Positions 22,697 through 33,337 of a stretch of DNA of 64,000 nt are shown in pieces. The notes below the pieces were generated by a model. It was given only the letters and a program-made list of their open reading frames with translations. It had not been told where the DNA came from and ran no database searches. Source of the DNA: Zygnema cylindricum (lineage: Eukaryota; Streptophyta; Zygnematophyceae; Zygnematales; Zygnemataceae); the NCBI GenBank assembly GCA_037447655.1, contig JBBHKE010000162.1, positions 1-64,000 of the forward strand, written 5' to 3'. The position numbers and the translations under genes were made by a program. How positions within the stretch are numbered: the stretch's first letter is position 1; the number at the start of each line of letters is the position of its first letter.

Positions 22697-22816
22697 GAAG
22701 CTGCCATTGAAGCTGCCATTGAAGCCGCCATTGAAGCCGCCATTGAAGCCCCCATTGGAGCCGCCATTGAAGCCTCCGTTGGAGCCGCCATTGAAGCCCC
22801 CATTAGAGGCGCCAAT
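22697..22816. repeat. Minisatellite of ten 12-bp units (GAAGCCGCCATT)
   Basis: Ten units in register with small substitutions. All frames stay open because the unit is a multiple of three, but no surrounding gene is recognised. Confidence 0.9.
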
Positions 22817-23155
22817 GAAATCGCACTTTAGCCTTGACGAACCTTTTTAGACCCAACCATGCCTAGGATTCTAGGACTAGAGTGGGAGCAATTTAGCCTT
22901 AACGAACCTCTTTAGACGTAACCAGGCCTAAGATTCTAGGACCTGAGTGGGAGCATGTTGTGGCTCCAATGAGTGGGCTACTTTTGTGTCCATTGGAAAT
23001 TATAATGCACAAGCCTCCAAGATTTGGATCCGCCTTCTACGAAACGTGAAGAATGGATGAATCAAGCCATGCAATTTATGTCCGGAAGATGTGAAGTCAG
23101 ATTTAAGTGCAGTTGAAACCGACAAGGCTTCTCACAACTCTCAAAAACGTACTAT
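22817..23155. other. Intergenic with a short direct repeat
   Basis: A block reading TTTAGCCTTGACGAACCTTTTTAGAC and ending in a GGACTAGAGTGGGAGCA-type stretch is duplicated at about 22826 and 22890, a period of about 64 bp. No gene seen. Confidence 0.45.
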
Positions 23156-23480
23156 ATCCGATCTAGATCTACTTACTCAAAGTCTTATTGGGTCTAGCTA
23201 GAGCAAGAAGGTGAAAGGAATGCAAACGAAAATCATAGATGCTTTCAACAAGCATATCTAGAAGGATGTAGATGCAGCCTGGGCCAAGGTTTTCATCAGC
23301 AATGGCTTACATTTAGTCTGTTAAAGGACACCTATTGTCAGGTAATAGTGAAGTCTTATAAGCTATCGTTTCACAATATTATGAAAGTACGTCTTCTGGC
23401 TATGACGAAGGCGACAATCAATCACGATTTTGCAAGCTACATGGAGTTAATGAAAGTGACAGTTGTGTTCTGTGTTTGCA
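23156..23480 (+). pseudogene. hAT-type transposase N-terminal remnant
   Basis: It aligns with 32366-32690 over about 320 bases. Frames are broken here, but the pieces read DVDAAWAKVF, a HLVC/LLK stretch, then SYKLSFHNIMKVRLLAMTKA and TVVF. That pattern fits the AW-F-LPF-L...SY....R..LL region before the catalytic domain in hAT transposases (DUF659-like). hAT-like terminal fragments flank it. The family assignment is tentative. Confidence 0.45.
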
Positions 23481-23489
23481 GCCATTTGC

Positions 23490-23744
23490 TAATAACCGAT
23501 ATGCCCCTTTTTTTTTACCTAGTGATAATCGATACATCAACTCTATATATTGGTGCCAATATGATCGAGATGAAAAATTGATATTGTCTGGTTTTATCGC
23601 GACAACACTTGTTCAATAAGTGTTGGCGATAATTGTATGGTTCATGCTGTTTTATTCAAATTCCTTTCCCCCGTTCCGGAAAAAAATATCTTACGTGGCA
23701 TTTTAACCTATATACACTGAATAATATAATGAAACATACAATAA
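23490..23744. mobile_element. hAT-like element fragment
   Basis: It aligns with 32700-32960: CCGATATGCCCCTTTTTTTT, a GATAATCGATACATC-type stretch and ACCTATATACACTGAA. Confidence 0.55.
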
Positions 23745-23915
23745 AGTGTTGAAATCACTAGATTTAGGGGAGGTATTTTCTAGGTTGTAATTAAAATAAG
23801 AAAGAAAAGAAAAGCAGAGACAGCTTGCCTCCACCTTCTCTCTCTGACCCCCATACTTGTTGTAGTCACTGAAGGAAAGAGAGGGCGGTGGAGCCATGGC
23901 TGCCTTAGCTCCATA
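23745..23915 (-). repeat. Second copy of the 1-195 module
   Basis: On the minus strand the frame reads MAPPPSLSFSDYNKYGGQRE and stays open for 64 codons. It matches the copy at the left edge of the window. Function unknown. Confidence 0.55.
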
Positions 23916-24027
23916 GGCAGGGCTTAAGAGTGACCTAAGTCACTCTCAACCAAAAAGGGTTGAGTCCTGCAGGACCTGAACCTCCGACCGGTAGGGCGAG
24001 GCGTAGCCGTCAACCCTTACCAGTCTG

Positions 24028-24747
24028 TTGTAGTAGTCCGTTAGGATACATAGGGTTCGATAGCTATTTAAACAATAGATAGACGACTAACCCGATTAAC
24101 GGAATTACAATTAGGATACATAGAAACTAGTCGAGAAATTTAGTGCGCACGAAACAAATGTACCGAACATTTGTTTTTGAACGGCTGAGAACTAAAGCCG
24201 ACTTAAGATCCGACGGTTCACATCATCGCCGGGATCATGGAATAACCGCTTTGGCGGTTTGCGGATGTAACATAACCTGGCGACACGTGGCAATATGTCA
24301 TTGGGAAGCCAAAATCCTGGGGAGCGTGAGGACAAGTCTAGAGGAGACAGGCGTCCATTCCATGGCCTTGTCGTACACAGGCCGTACAGAAAGTACATCG
24401 GCCATGGTACTTTTCTGTACTATACAGTCTTCTGATTGGTCCCGTATTTCAGTAGATAGGGGTTGTGAGAGGGTTTGGGACTTAGTGGATTGAGGAGGTA
24501 GCCGCCTCTCTCCCAACAAGCTTGTATAAATATTGGCATTTTTGCCGCTTGATAACTGATTGGGTGAAAGTTGCTTTCGTTGACGATAGGATCATCTATT
24601 CATCTATTGAACTGACGTAGGAACGTGTCAGAACTGAGGTGACTCAGGTGTCGTTTTTCTTAGTGACTTTTGCGGAATGGTCCGCTAATTAATAGTTCGC
24701 CGTTTTTACGGTTATAAATATGTTCGAACAACCCTCTCTCCGCCGAT
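24028..24747 (+). repeat. Candidate LTR running into the assembly gap
   Basis: It starts TGTTGTAGTAGTCCGTTAGG and has a TATA-like CTTGTATAAATATTGG at about 24520. No coding sequence is present and the right end is lost in the N run. The LTR identity is a guess from the start motif, the TATA position and the lack of genes. Confidence 0.3.
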
Positions 24748-25548
24748 NNNNNNNNNNNNNNNNNNNNNNNNNNNNNNNNNNNNNNNNNNNNNNNNNNNNN
24801 NNNNNNNNNNNNNNNNNNNNNNNNNNNNNNNNNNNNNNNNNNNNNNNNNNNNNNNNNNNNNNNNNNNNNNNNNNNNNNNNNNNNNNNNNNNNNNNNNNNN
24901 NNNNNNNNNNNNNNNNNNNNNNNNNNNNNNNNNNNNNNNNNNNNNNNNNNNNNNNNNNNNNNNNNNNNNNNNNNNNNNNNNNNNNNNNNNNNNNNNNNNN
25001 NNNNNNNNNNNNNNNNNNNNNNNNNNNNNNNNNNNNNNNNNNNNNNNNNNNNNNNNNNNNNNNNNNNNNNNNNNNNNNNNNNNNNNNNNNNNNNNNNNNN
25101 NNNNNNNNNNNNNNNNNNNNNNNNNNNNNNNNNNNNNNNNNNNNNNNNNNNNNNNNNNNNNNNNNNNNNNNNNNNNNNNNNNNNNNNNNNNNNNNNNNNN
25201 NNNNNNNNNNNNNNNNNNNNNNNNNNNNNNNNNNNNNNNNNNNNNNNNNNNNNNNNNNNNNNNNNNNNNNNNNNNNNNNNNNNNNNNNNNNNNNNNNNNN
25301 NNNNNNNNNNNNNNNNNNNNNNNNNNNNNNNNNNNNNNNNNNNNNNNNNNNNNNNNNNNNNNNNNNNNNNNNNNNNNNNNNNNNNNNNNNNNNNNNNNNN
25401 NNNNNNNNNNNNNNNNNNNNNNNNNNNNNNNNNNNNNNNNNNNNNNNNNNNNNNNNNNNNNNNNNNNNNNNNNNNNNNNNNNNNNNNNNNNNNNNNNNNN
25501 NNNNNNNNNNNNNNNNNNNNNNNNNNNNNNNNNNNNNNNNNNNNNNNN
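24748..25548. other. Assembly gap (801 N)
   Basis: Unsequenced. Open frames across it are meaningless. Confidence 1.
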
Positions 25549-25819
25549 AACTTTAAGTTTTTCATGGTAAAGCATGCCTTTATAGGAAAAGGCATGTGGT
25601 TTGATAAAAGTAGCGTCACATGAAGGGAATAATTGCGATTAACTTTTTTTAGGGATTAATCTTATTACCTTTTTTATGTTAATACCTAACATAAAGCCCG
25701 AAAAAGAAAACTTTATTCCCGTGGTTTAACCGCAGTATATGAGATTAACGCTAACTGCCACATGGTTTGCTTTAGTTATAGAGCAAACCATGCGTGCTAC
25801 CAAGCAAAGCATGTTAAAA

Positions 25820-26753
25820 AGACTTCGCACGAACGTGCATTGCAAATTTCGCACGCGAAACTTCCTACGAAATTCGATAAACTGAAAGTGATGTTTCGTA
25901 CTAAAAATTGTACGAAACGAACCATCGTGCGTACCAAACGAGATATTGATTTCGTTTGGTACACCGTCAATCGCAATTAGAGTATATGACGCCAATTTGG
26001 TGCCCTTATTTCAAAAGAAAAAGCCCGAAATACAATCCATAATTGTATTTTTTCCATTATTCTAATTAGGGATTTTTTTCAATTAGCGTTAATAAGGGAA
26101 GTACACTGCGATGAAAATAGTTTGGTGTACGGAAAAGGATATTTCCGTACGAAATGGTACTTTTTGAATTTCAAAGGCATAAAAAGACACTTAACATTAT
26201 TGCGCACACATGTGAATGTGCACTGGAAGAAAGAGATGTAAACTCGTCAACAAAAATCACGTTCTCATATGTTCGTCCGTCGACCGTGTGAACAGCGCGA
26301 CGCCGTACGAATTGTCAGATTTTGTACGAATACACATATTACTGTAAACATTGAAAGGGCGGGCATTTATTATTCAGGACAACCCAAATTACAGTTAGGG
26401 ATTAATTAGTATATAATTTTTTTTTCAAAAAAAAAAAAATCCTGATTAGTGTTAATAACACTAAATTTTTTTACGCTATTTATTCCTTTACTCTAATAGC
26501 GATTGACGGTGTACTTCATAAACGTACGCCTTAAATTCCGCAGCTAGTTTGATCCTTAACTCGTAACAATGAACACTCAATCGTTATTTTGACCTCGCGC
26601 TGTCGCCTAAATACACCAATCACTATATCTTTTTAAATACAACCCCAAATCGTGCGATCCTTTCGCGGATGTCTATCAAATTCAAAACTCTATTTTCGTA
26701 ACACTTAAATACCCATTAAAGAACAATTTCAATCCACTATTATTGTTACATCA
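25820..26753 (-). repeat. gypsy 3' LTR, interrupted by a Stowaway-like insertion
   Basis: It aligns with 31978-32361 when 25962-26513 is removed: ACTTCGCACGAACGTGC, CTTCCTACGAAATTCGATAA, and the AACGTACGCCTTAAATT block on the far side of the insertion. It begins directly after the polypurine tract. The part equivalent to 31380-31978 is not recognisable and may be lost in or near the gap. Confidence 0.7.
25962..26511. mobile_element. Stowaway-like element inserted in the gypsy LTR
   Basis: Terminal repeats CACCGTCAATCGCAATTAGA and CTAATAGCGATTGACGGTG are flanked by TA on both sides. The other LTR shows the empty site (GTTTGGTACTTTATAAACG at about 32114). 550 bp, no transposase. Confidence 0.85.
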
Positions 26754-26854
26754 TCCCCTTTTTATATTTAACTAACCTCAGGTAAAACACATTTCATTCT
26801 CAAGACGGGACTTTTATATTATTATCCCTCCAATACCTTTGTAAAACCTCAGAA

Positions 26855-27930
26855 TTTTAATCTTCTAAAGTTAACTCTTCTTCTGGCCTTCCTAGATAAT
26901 GCACTTGCTAGAATATAGTATTGCCGACCTTAAACCGTTGACTAACCCAATCTATTACCCATTTGTGAACCTCACGTTCTATAATTATTGAGGGATCCAA
27001 TTCTAATTCTTCTTCAGTTGGTCGAAGATTTGTTGGTTTCAACTGAGTAATGTGTATCACTGGATGAATTTTTGTGAAAGTGGAAAGTCTAATTCGGCAA
27101 CAACTGTTGATATCAGCTTGATTACAGTAAATGGTCTGATGTACTTAGGAGCAAATTTCCTCGTAGGATCTGATTGTCGCTTGATCTTACACCTGTAATG
27201 GGTTGTTGAAAGCCAAACCTTGTCACATGTGCTTACCACCCAATCACCCCGTTTGCAGTTAGCATTTAATTTTTGCCTTCTTTGTGCCTCCACTAATTCA
27301 TCACGGACTGTTTTCCAATCTATTTGAACGTATTCCCAAAACTTCGTTACACAACCCCTATTCTCTTGAGTGACCCTTGTTATTAAGTCTAATGCTTCTC
27401 TTCGTTGGTATCCGTATGCAACTTCAAATGGTGAGAATCATGTACTAGCATGTTTACATGAATTGTATGCAAATTCCAATAATGGCAATTTAGATTCCCA
27501 TGTGTTTTGAACTCCACTGCAAATAGTCCTAAGCATTTCTTTCAGTGTACGGTTCATCTTTTCTGTTTGTCCATCTGTCTGAGGGTGATAAGAGGTAATC
27601 GATTTTAATTCAGTGCCTAAATTTTGCTGCAATTCTTTAGAAAATGCAGACGTAAATTTAGTGTCCGTGACAATAGGACTCCATGATATCTGACCACGTT
27701 GTCAAAACATAACTTTACAACATCTACAACTGAATGAGTAGTTTTGCAAGGGATAAAGATTGTCATTTTACTAAACCTATCAACTACGACCATGATACTG
27801 TCATTTCTTCTAGATGTAGCTGGCAATTTGACAATAAAATCCATACTGACAGATTCCTATGGTCTTTCAGGGATATCTAAAGGTTTTAAGAGACCCCTAG
27901 GTTTTTGGTTACTCGGTTTACTCTATTGGC
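26855..27930 (-). pseudogene. gypsy integrase with chromodomain-like C-terminus
   Basis: Core fragments read MDFIVKLPATSRRNDSIMVV and VDRFSKMTIFIPCK, then SYHPQTDGQTEKMNRTLKEM with the second and third catalytic positions, then WESKLPLLEFAYNS. The C-terminal part reads GDWVVSTCDKVWLSTTHYRC, IHPVIHITQLKP and finally a chromodomain-like piece with IIIEREVHKW and PEEELTLED, broken by one TAG (about 26911). At least two frameshifts separate the pieces (near 27435 and 27700). Confidence 0.8.
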
Positions 27931-28059
27931 AAGGGACATAACTTTACACGTGTTTCGACACCTGCTTTGCCATTAGGGCAAAAACAATCTACTCTGCAAC
28001 TGACTAAGAGTTTTATCTCCACGTAGATGTCCTAAATGCTCATGGGTTTCCTGTAAAAG

Positions 28060-28790
28060 TTGTTTTATTAAGTCTCCCATTTCGTAATGCATAATCTATC
28101 CCCTGTTCGCAAATACACTAAACCATCTTCTATTCTGAAGTTTTTGACATGCCTCTCATTCAATGGGCCAGAATTCCCTTCCGAAATATTCTTGTAAATC
28201 ACAACAAAATATGGATCTTTATTATAACCATTTCTAACAGCATCTAAAAATATTTCATCCCGGACCACCACACTTATTTCAAAACATCTACTTAAAGGAT
28301 ATGCGGTTACGTTTGTCTTTCCATGAATATGTCTGACATTAAATTTGAAATATGCCAAATTCTACATCCACCTAACCAGTTTGCTAGTCATAATCTGTGC
28401 ATCACTTAATTTTTATAGATCTGATAATGTCGTTTGTCTTTCCATGAATATGCTTGATATTAAATTTGAAATATGCCAGTTTCTCCATCCACCTAACCTG
28501 TTTGCTAGTCATAAACTGTGCATCGCTTAATTTTTATAGATTTGATAATGTCTTATCATCACAATGAACTGTAAATTCTTTATAAAGCAAATAACAACGC
28601 CATTTCACCAATCCATGAACATTGGCAAGTAATTCTTTTTGATGTGCTAGATAGTTCTTTTCAGCATCATTGAATTTCCTGGACTCAAAAGCAATAGGAT
28701 GAAAATGTTTGCCGACTTTTTGACTTATGACTGCACCTAGACCTTTATCAGATGCATCAGTAGTAATCAGATATTCAACCTATTTCCGTA
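28060..28790 (-). pseudogene. gypsy RNase H remnant with an internal 121-bp tandem duplication
   Basis: It reads TTDASDKGLGAVISQ, HFHPIAFESRKFNDAEKNY and QKELLANVHGLVKWRCYL, then a segment ending HIHGKT that is present twice because 28311-28431 is duplicated as 28432-28552. Stops occur in both copies. Confidence 0.8.
28311..28552. repeat. Tandem duplication, 2 x 121 bp
   Basis: Both units start GTTTGTCTTTCCATGAATATG and contain TTAAATTTGAAATATGCCA. They are about 90% alike by eye, so the duplication is fairly old. Confidence 0.9.
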
Positions 28791-28799
28791 GAGGAGCGA

Positions 28800-29365
28800 A
28801 ATTCTCTCAACCCTTACATCAATTTTTTGATGTAAGGGTTGAGTAGGGGGTGGAGTTGCATGCATGATCATACATTTTCTTATAGGCCCACTAACTTCAA
28901 AGAACGCAAAATTTGCATTCCGCTAATTTCCGCCAGGAAACCCATGCCTGTTATGGCGCATTCGACCACCTTGATCCCTGCATTTTCAAGCAATTCTGTG
29001 GGGGTCGAAATATTTCATTCATTGCCAGCAGAAGAAATCCCTGCCCGATAATTCTTACTTGCCATAAGTTTTTAGTGACCCGAGATTTCTTATAGATACG
29101 AGGGAACTTGATCGCATCTATAACCAAACCTTATCTATTCCACTTTCTCTAGTCTCTACTCCAATCCCAATCCCTACAGACTCTTCTGGGTTTTTTCCCA
29201 TTAATTAGAATCTGGTCCCATTGAGACCTCATCCAAATGGATTGGTGATTTGTGACCTCTTCGCTGGAATTCGCACTTCCCTCTTTTCTTCTCTGCGAAA
29301 TGGATTACTAATCCTTTCAAATTCCCTAGCATGATTATGATACACCTGTGGATACACCTGTGTAG
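28800..29365. other. Foreign segment inside gypsy pol
   Basis: It lies between RT-tail codons (KLKRKLTFAP, right side) and RNase H (left side), where an intact element would have only a few dozen codons. A perfect 17-bp hairpin (CTCAACCCTTACATCAA arms, about 28807-28843) marks its left edge. No protein or known repeat recognised. Confidence 0.5.
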
Positions 29366-29587
29366 GGGCAAAGGTCAACTTCCTTTTTAGCTTTTCGAAA
29401 GCTCTCTCTTGATCGACTCCCCATACAAACGTCTATTTCTCCCGAAGTAAATCCGTCAAAGGTGCGGCGATCATACTGAAGTTCTTGATAAATTTCCTGT
29501 AATAAGTGGCCAATCCCAAAAATGATCTAACTTATGTGACATTAGTGGGTTGTTTCCAATTTTGGATTGTAGTAATTTTGGATGGAT
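29366..29587 (-). pseudogene. gypsy RT C-terminal tail
   Basis: It reads KIDPSKITTIQNWKQPTNV, RSFLGLATYYRKFIKNFSMI, APLTDLLRE and AFEKLKRKLTFAP, the typical connection region after the RT palm. The palm with its YxDD box is missing: this tail joins gag directly near 29590. Confidence 0.8.
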
Positions 29588-30608
29588 CTATTTTAACACC
29601 TTCCCCACTGGTTTATGACTCTTAATGTACCCCCCTCTATTTTGAAATTTATTTCCTGCATTAACACTCTGTCCACCCCTCTGACTTCCCCTGGAGATAT
29701 TTTGCCTATTCACAATACCTGCATTCAGACCATCTTCGACAAATTCCTCCTTACTCCACTCTGATACTTCATTCAAACTATCCCTAATTGATCGAGTTTC
29801 CCGATTATACCCAAACTAATCCTCTAATTCCAATGACTTATCTTGTAATTCCTTCAAATTATTAAACTTTTGATGTTTCAATTCTGATTTCAGTATAAGA
29901 TTCAGATAGTTTAAAAAGTGCAACTTAGCCATTTCATCAGTCAAACCTATAACATGAATGCTAGATGAGTCGAATTCCGCAATATAATCTTTCACAGATT
30001 CAGTCTGCTTACAGTTTAACCACTTTTCTTCCATTCAAGATTCATATGTGACAGACAAGAAACGCGATTTGATCGCGGTCTTAGACGCTTCCCAATCAGC
30101 ATTATCAGGAATCAAGTTAGACCTCCTCTGAGTGTAATACCAAATGTGAGCATCACCTTTCGGACAACTAACAACAAAAGAAGTGTAATCATCACGATCA
30201 CAATTTTAGATCCAAATAATACTCCATATGAAAAATCCAAGCATATAACTCATCATTTTATTTACCATCAAAGGATGGTGCTTCACTGATAGACAATTTC
30301 AGATCTCTTATCTTCTTAGGTGTATCGTGATCATCTTCTCTAAAACTGGAATTTCTCTTACTACTCTCCCCCTTTTGGTCATCAAAATCATTTCTCGGGT
30401 CAATTACATTAATACGTTAATCCAATTTTTGATTTGAAACATTCTTATTTTCCTTAGCATCTTTCAATTCACTCTTCAATTCATAAAATGCTTCATCCAC
30501 AACAACGGCATGATTATTAAATCTTTTGACCAATATCATAGTACGTTTGTTCAAAACATTCAAAGCATTTTCCATTTCACGTTTCCATGCAGAATTTGCC
30601 ATTATCAC
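29588..30608 (-). pseudogene. gypsy gag remnant
   Basis: It starts MIMANSAWKREMENALNVLN at 30608. The gag core (KWLNCKQTESVKDYIAEFDS, about 30020-29960) and an Arg/Gly/Asn-rich tail follow, with interruptions between about 30030 and 30417. No intact zinc knuckle was found; the expected position is at or beyond the deletion junction. Confidence 0.7.
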
Positions 30609-31379
30609 ACAATGAAATCAAACAATAAGAAAGGTAGAATATAATAATTCAAAAAAGTTTGCAGCAGATTTTGAAGTTCCCAGATTTCTCCAATCTAAGA
30701 ATTCTTTTCCTTAACAAATCCTTTGAACGATATCAAGATTTGAGAAATCAAATAAACATTAAAATAAAATTAGAGAAAATTCAATTTTCCCAAACATTAA
30801 AACAAATAGGTAAAAAAAAATTCCCCATAAAGTTTGCAACAACAAATTTGAAAGCTCTCAAAGGAAAATCCACCACCAATTTTGCAACAATAAAATAAAA
30901 AAGCAATAAAAGGTAATAATTTAGGGTTTGAAAAGTTTTAAGTCATTTCTGGACTCCTTTGCTCTTGAAAAAGTAAGGAGCTTCACTTTTATTCTCCTCT
31001 ATCAGCAAATTTCCCATTTCCCACTACATCAAGACCTTTTATTCTCTAATCCTCATATCCTCACCCTTCATGGCTTCAAACCCTCCCTCTACACATAAAT
31101 CATTGCTAGGAGAAGGCAATTTTGTTTGGCCTCTATGTAATTGGAGTGAGTTTCAACAGTGGCAACACTGCCCACCCCGCCTTAGTCTTTAGGACCTGAG
31201 CACGCCCCACATCTAACCAGCGACTGCGGGGAGTGTTATCACTCAGTTTCTCTTCAATCCTTTTTCAGTTCACATTGTGGTTCTACCGACACAGGTTAGA
31301 GCACCCTCACCGATCACGGTAGTCGATTTTTGGGGGAGCAAACATCTCCCTGGTTTTTAACCAAAGCTCCGATACCATA
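30609..31379 (-). other. gypsy 5' leader with primer-binding site
   Basis: Non-coding. The primer-binding site TGGTATCGGAGC (minus strand, about 31378-31366), two bases after the LTR, resembles the initiator-tRNA-type site common in plant LTR elements, with one base changed (TGGTATCAGAGC is usual). Confidence 0.65.
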
Positions 31380-32361
31380 TGAAATAGGATCTCCTACCTC
31401 TCAGAAAATCCCATTACTACTTCCAATTTTGACCACACATTCCACACATTGGAAAATTACACATTCATATTGGAGAGCACTCACATAAAGGAATAAATTT
31501 TAAATTTGAAGAAACTTTTGTCCACATAACATTAGTTTGGTCTCTTGCCCACGTGGCTCAACCCTTTTTATTAAAGTATTTCCACTACTCTCCACTTTTA
31601 AATAATTCTATCTCTGAACTACTAAAACACTACTTAGTTTGTAAAAGATTTCAATGCTAAAATGCCATTGCTCCAATTTGGTTTTAATCGCTCAAGACCA
31701 AGATTAGTCAAAATTTCCACAAACATTTTCCAAGGAAAAAGATGTCTGCTCTCCTCTTAGACTTCACTATTTATCCATCATCGCCTTGGACTCGCCAGGC
31801 CAGAGTCAACGCTCCGTTGAACAGGTTTTAGTTGGGCCAATCGTTGATCAGCAATGACTTAGACTGACCATTGCCAAAATGTGCGAAATCTCTTGCTAAC
31901 TACGTAGCATTTCTAACTAATCAAAATCTACGTTTAACTACGTAACATTTACGTGCAAAAGTACGCGCCAAACGAAACGCGACTTCGCACGAACGTACGT
32001 CGCAAATTTCGCACCCGAAACTTCCTACGAAATTCCATAAACTGAAAGTGACGTTTCGTACTATAAATTGTACGAAACGAACCATCGTGCGTACCAAACG
32101 AAATACTGATTTTGTTTGGTACTTTATAAACGTACGCCTTAAATTTCGTGGCTAGTTTGACCCTTAACTTGTAACAATGAACACCCAATCGTTATTTTGA
32201 CCTCGCGTTGTCGCCTAAATACACCTATCACTATAACTTTTAAAATACAACCCCAAATCGTGCGATTCTCTCCCGAACGTCTATCAAATTCAAAACTCTA
32301 TTTTTGTAACACTTAACTACCCATTTACGAACAAGTTCGGTCCACTTTTACTGTTACACTA
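31380..32361 (-). repeat. gypsy 5' LTR
   Basis: About 982 bp. On the minus strand it starts TAGTGTAACAG (3' LTR: TGATGTAACAA) and ends CTATTTCA just before the primer-binding site. Confidence 0.7.
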
Positions 32362-32365
32362 TCGT

Positions 32366-32690
32366 GATCGAGATCGGCTTACTCCAAGTCTTGTTGAGTC
32401 TAGCTAAAGCAACAAGGTGAAAGGAATGGAAAGGAACATGAAGGATGCTTTCATCAAGTATAACTATAAGGATGTAGATGCAGCCTGGGCGAAGACTTTT
32501 TGTCAATGTTTGCCATTTAGTCTGTTAAAGACTTATGCAGATGAAACATATTGCGGAGATAGGGAGTCTTATAAGTTATTGCATCGCGATACCATGAAAA
32601 CACGTCTCTTGGCTATGACTAAGGTGACTATCATTAATGATTTGGCGAGTTACATGGAGGCAATCAAAGTCACAGTTGTGTTGTGCATCG
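32366..32690 (+). pseudogene. hAT-type transposase N-terminal remnant, less decayed copy
   Basis: An open frame (32417-32740) reads DVDAAWAKTFCQCLPFSLLK, ESYKLLHRDTMKTRLLAMTK and then ASYMEAIKVTVVL. This resembles the region before the catalytic domain in plant hAT transposases (AW-F...LPF-L...SY....R..LL...K). The catalytic domain and the dimerisation tail are absent. The gypsy element abuts its left edge, so it probably inserted into this older element. Assignment by pattern only. Confidence 0.45.
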
Positions 32691-33112
32691 GTAGCCATTT
32701 GTCGATAACCGATATGCCCCTTTTTTTGACCTACCGATAATCGATGTATCGACGTGATACACTGGTACAAGTATTATCGCGATGAAAACCGATTTTGTTT
32801 GTTTTTATCGAGGTAACACCGGTTCAATAAGTATCGACGATAACTGTACGGTTCATGCCGTTTTATTGAAATTCCTTTCTTCCATTCCGGAACAAATTCT
32901 TTTGCGTTGGATTCCAACCTATATACACTGAAAAATATAATAAATTATACTATGAAGTACTATTATATAGCTTACTATATTTTTTTCCACTTATCGCCGA
33001 TAAGTAGTTTGATGGTCCCGGAGCGATATATTGGGAACCCTCACCATTCGATAACTGATAACTATAGGTAGCGGTTTTATCGCGGTAAGTTTTTCCCCGA
33101 TACACAACACTA
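32691..33112. mobile_element. hAT-like element, right-end fragment
   Basis: It ends CCCCGATACACAACACTA at about 33112, with the same AGTACTATTATATAGCTTACT block as 20300-20345. Confidence 0.6.
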
Positions 33113-33126
33113 GAAAGTAGAAACTA

Positions 33127-33335
33127 CACCGCGAATTTCTATTACCCTTAACACATATTTAGTGTTAAAAAACAATTAGTGTGATTAACGCTTATTGGGA
33201 ATTTGGGAATTTTCAAAGGAATCAGTCACTCTAATTTGGTTTTTAGGGTTTTTGTAATCACTCTATTTAAGAATTTGGGTAAAAATTTAGGGGCGCCGAA
33301 TTAGCGTGAATAACGATAATAGCGATTCGCGGTAA
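33127..33335. mobile_element. Stowaway-like element
   Basis: CACCGCGAATTTCTATTACC ... AGCGATTCGCGGTAA flanked by TA on both sides; about 209 bp. Confidence 0.7.
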
Positions 33336-33337
33336 TA

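Larger units (their letters stand above)
25820..32361 (-). mobile_element. Ty3/gypsy chromovirus-like retrotransposon, degenerate
   Basis: On the minus strand the order is 5' LTR (32361-31380), primer-binding site (TGGTATCGGAGC, about 31378-31366), gag (30608-29590), the tail of RT, RNase H, integrase, a chromodomain-like end, a polypurine tract (AAAAAGGGGA, about 26763-26754) and the 3' LTR (from 26753). The integrase tail reads IHPVIHITQLKP, a chromovirus hallmark. Protease and most of RT are missing, and many stops are present. Confidence 0.8.

Noticed and set aside
24143-24493. 116-codon frame
   Set aside because: It lies in a candidate LTR, has no recognisable domain and has overlapping frames on the other strand.
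24660-25619. Long open frames across the N run
   Set aside because: They consist of N and have no coding meaning.
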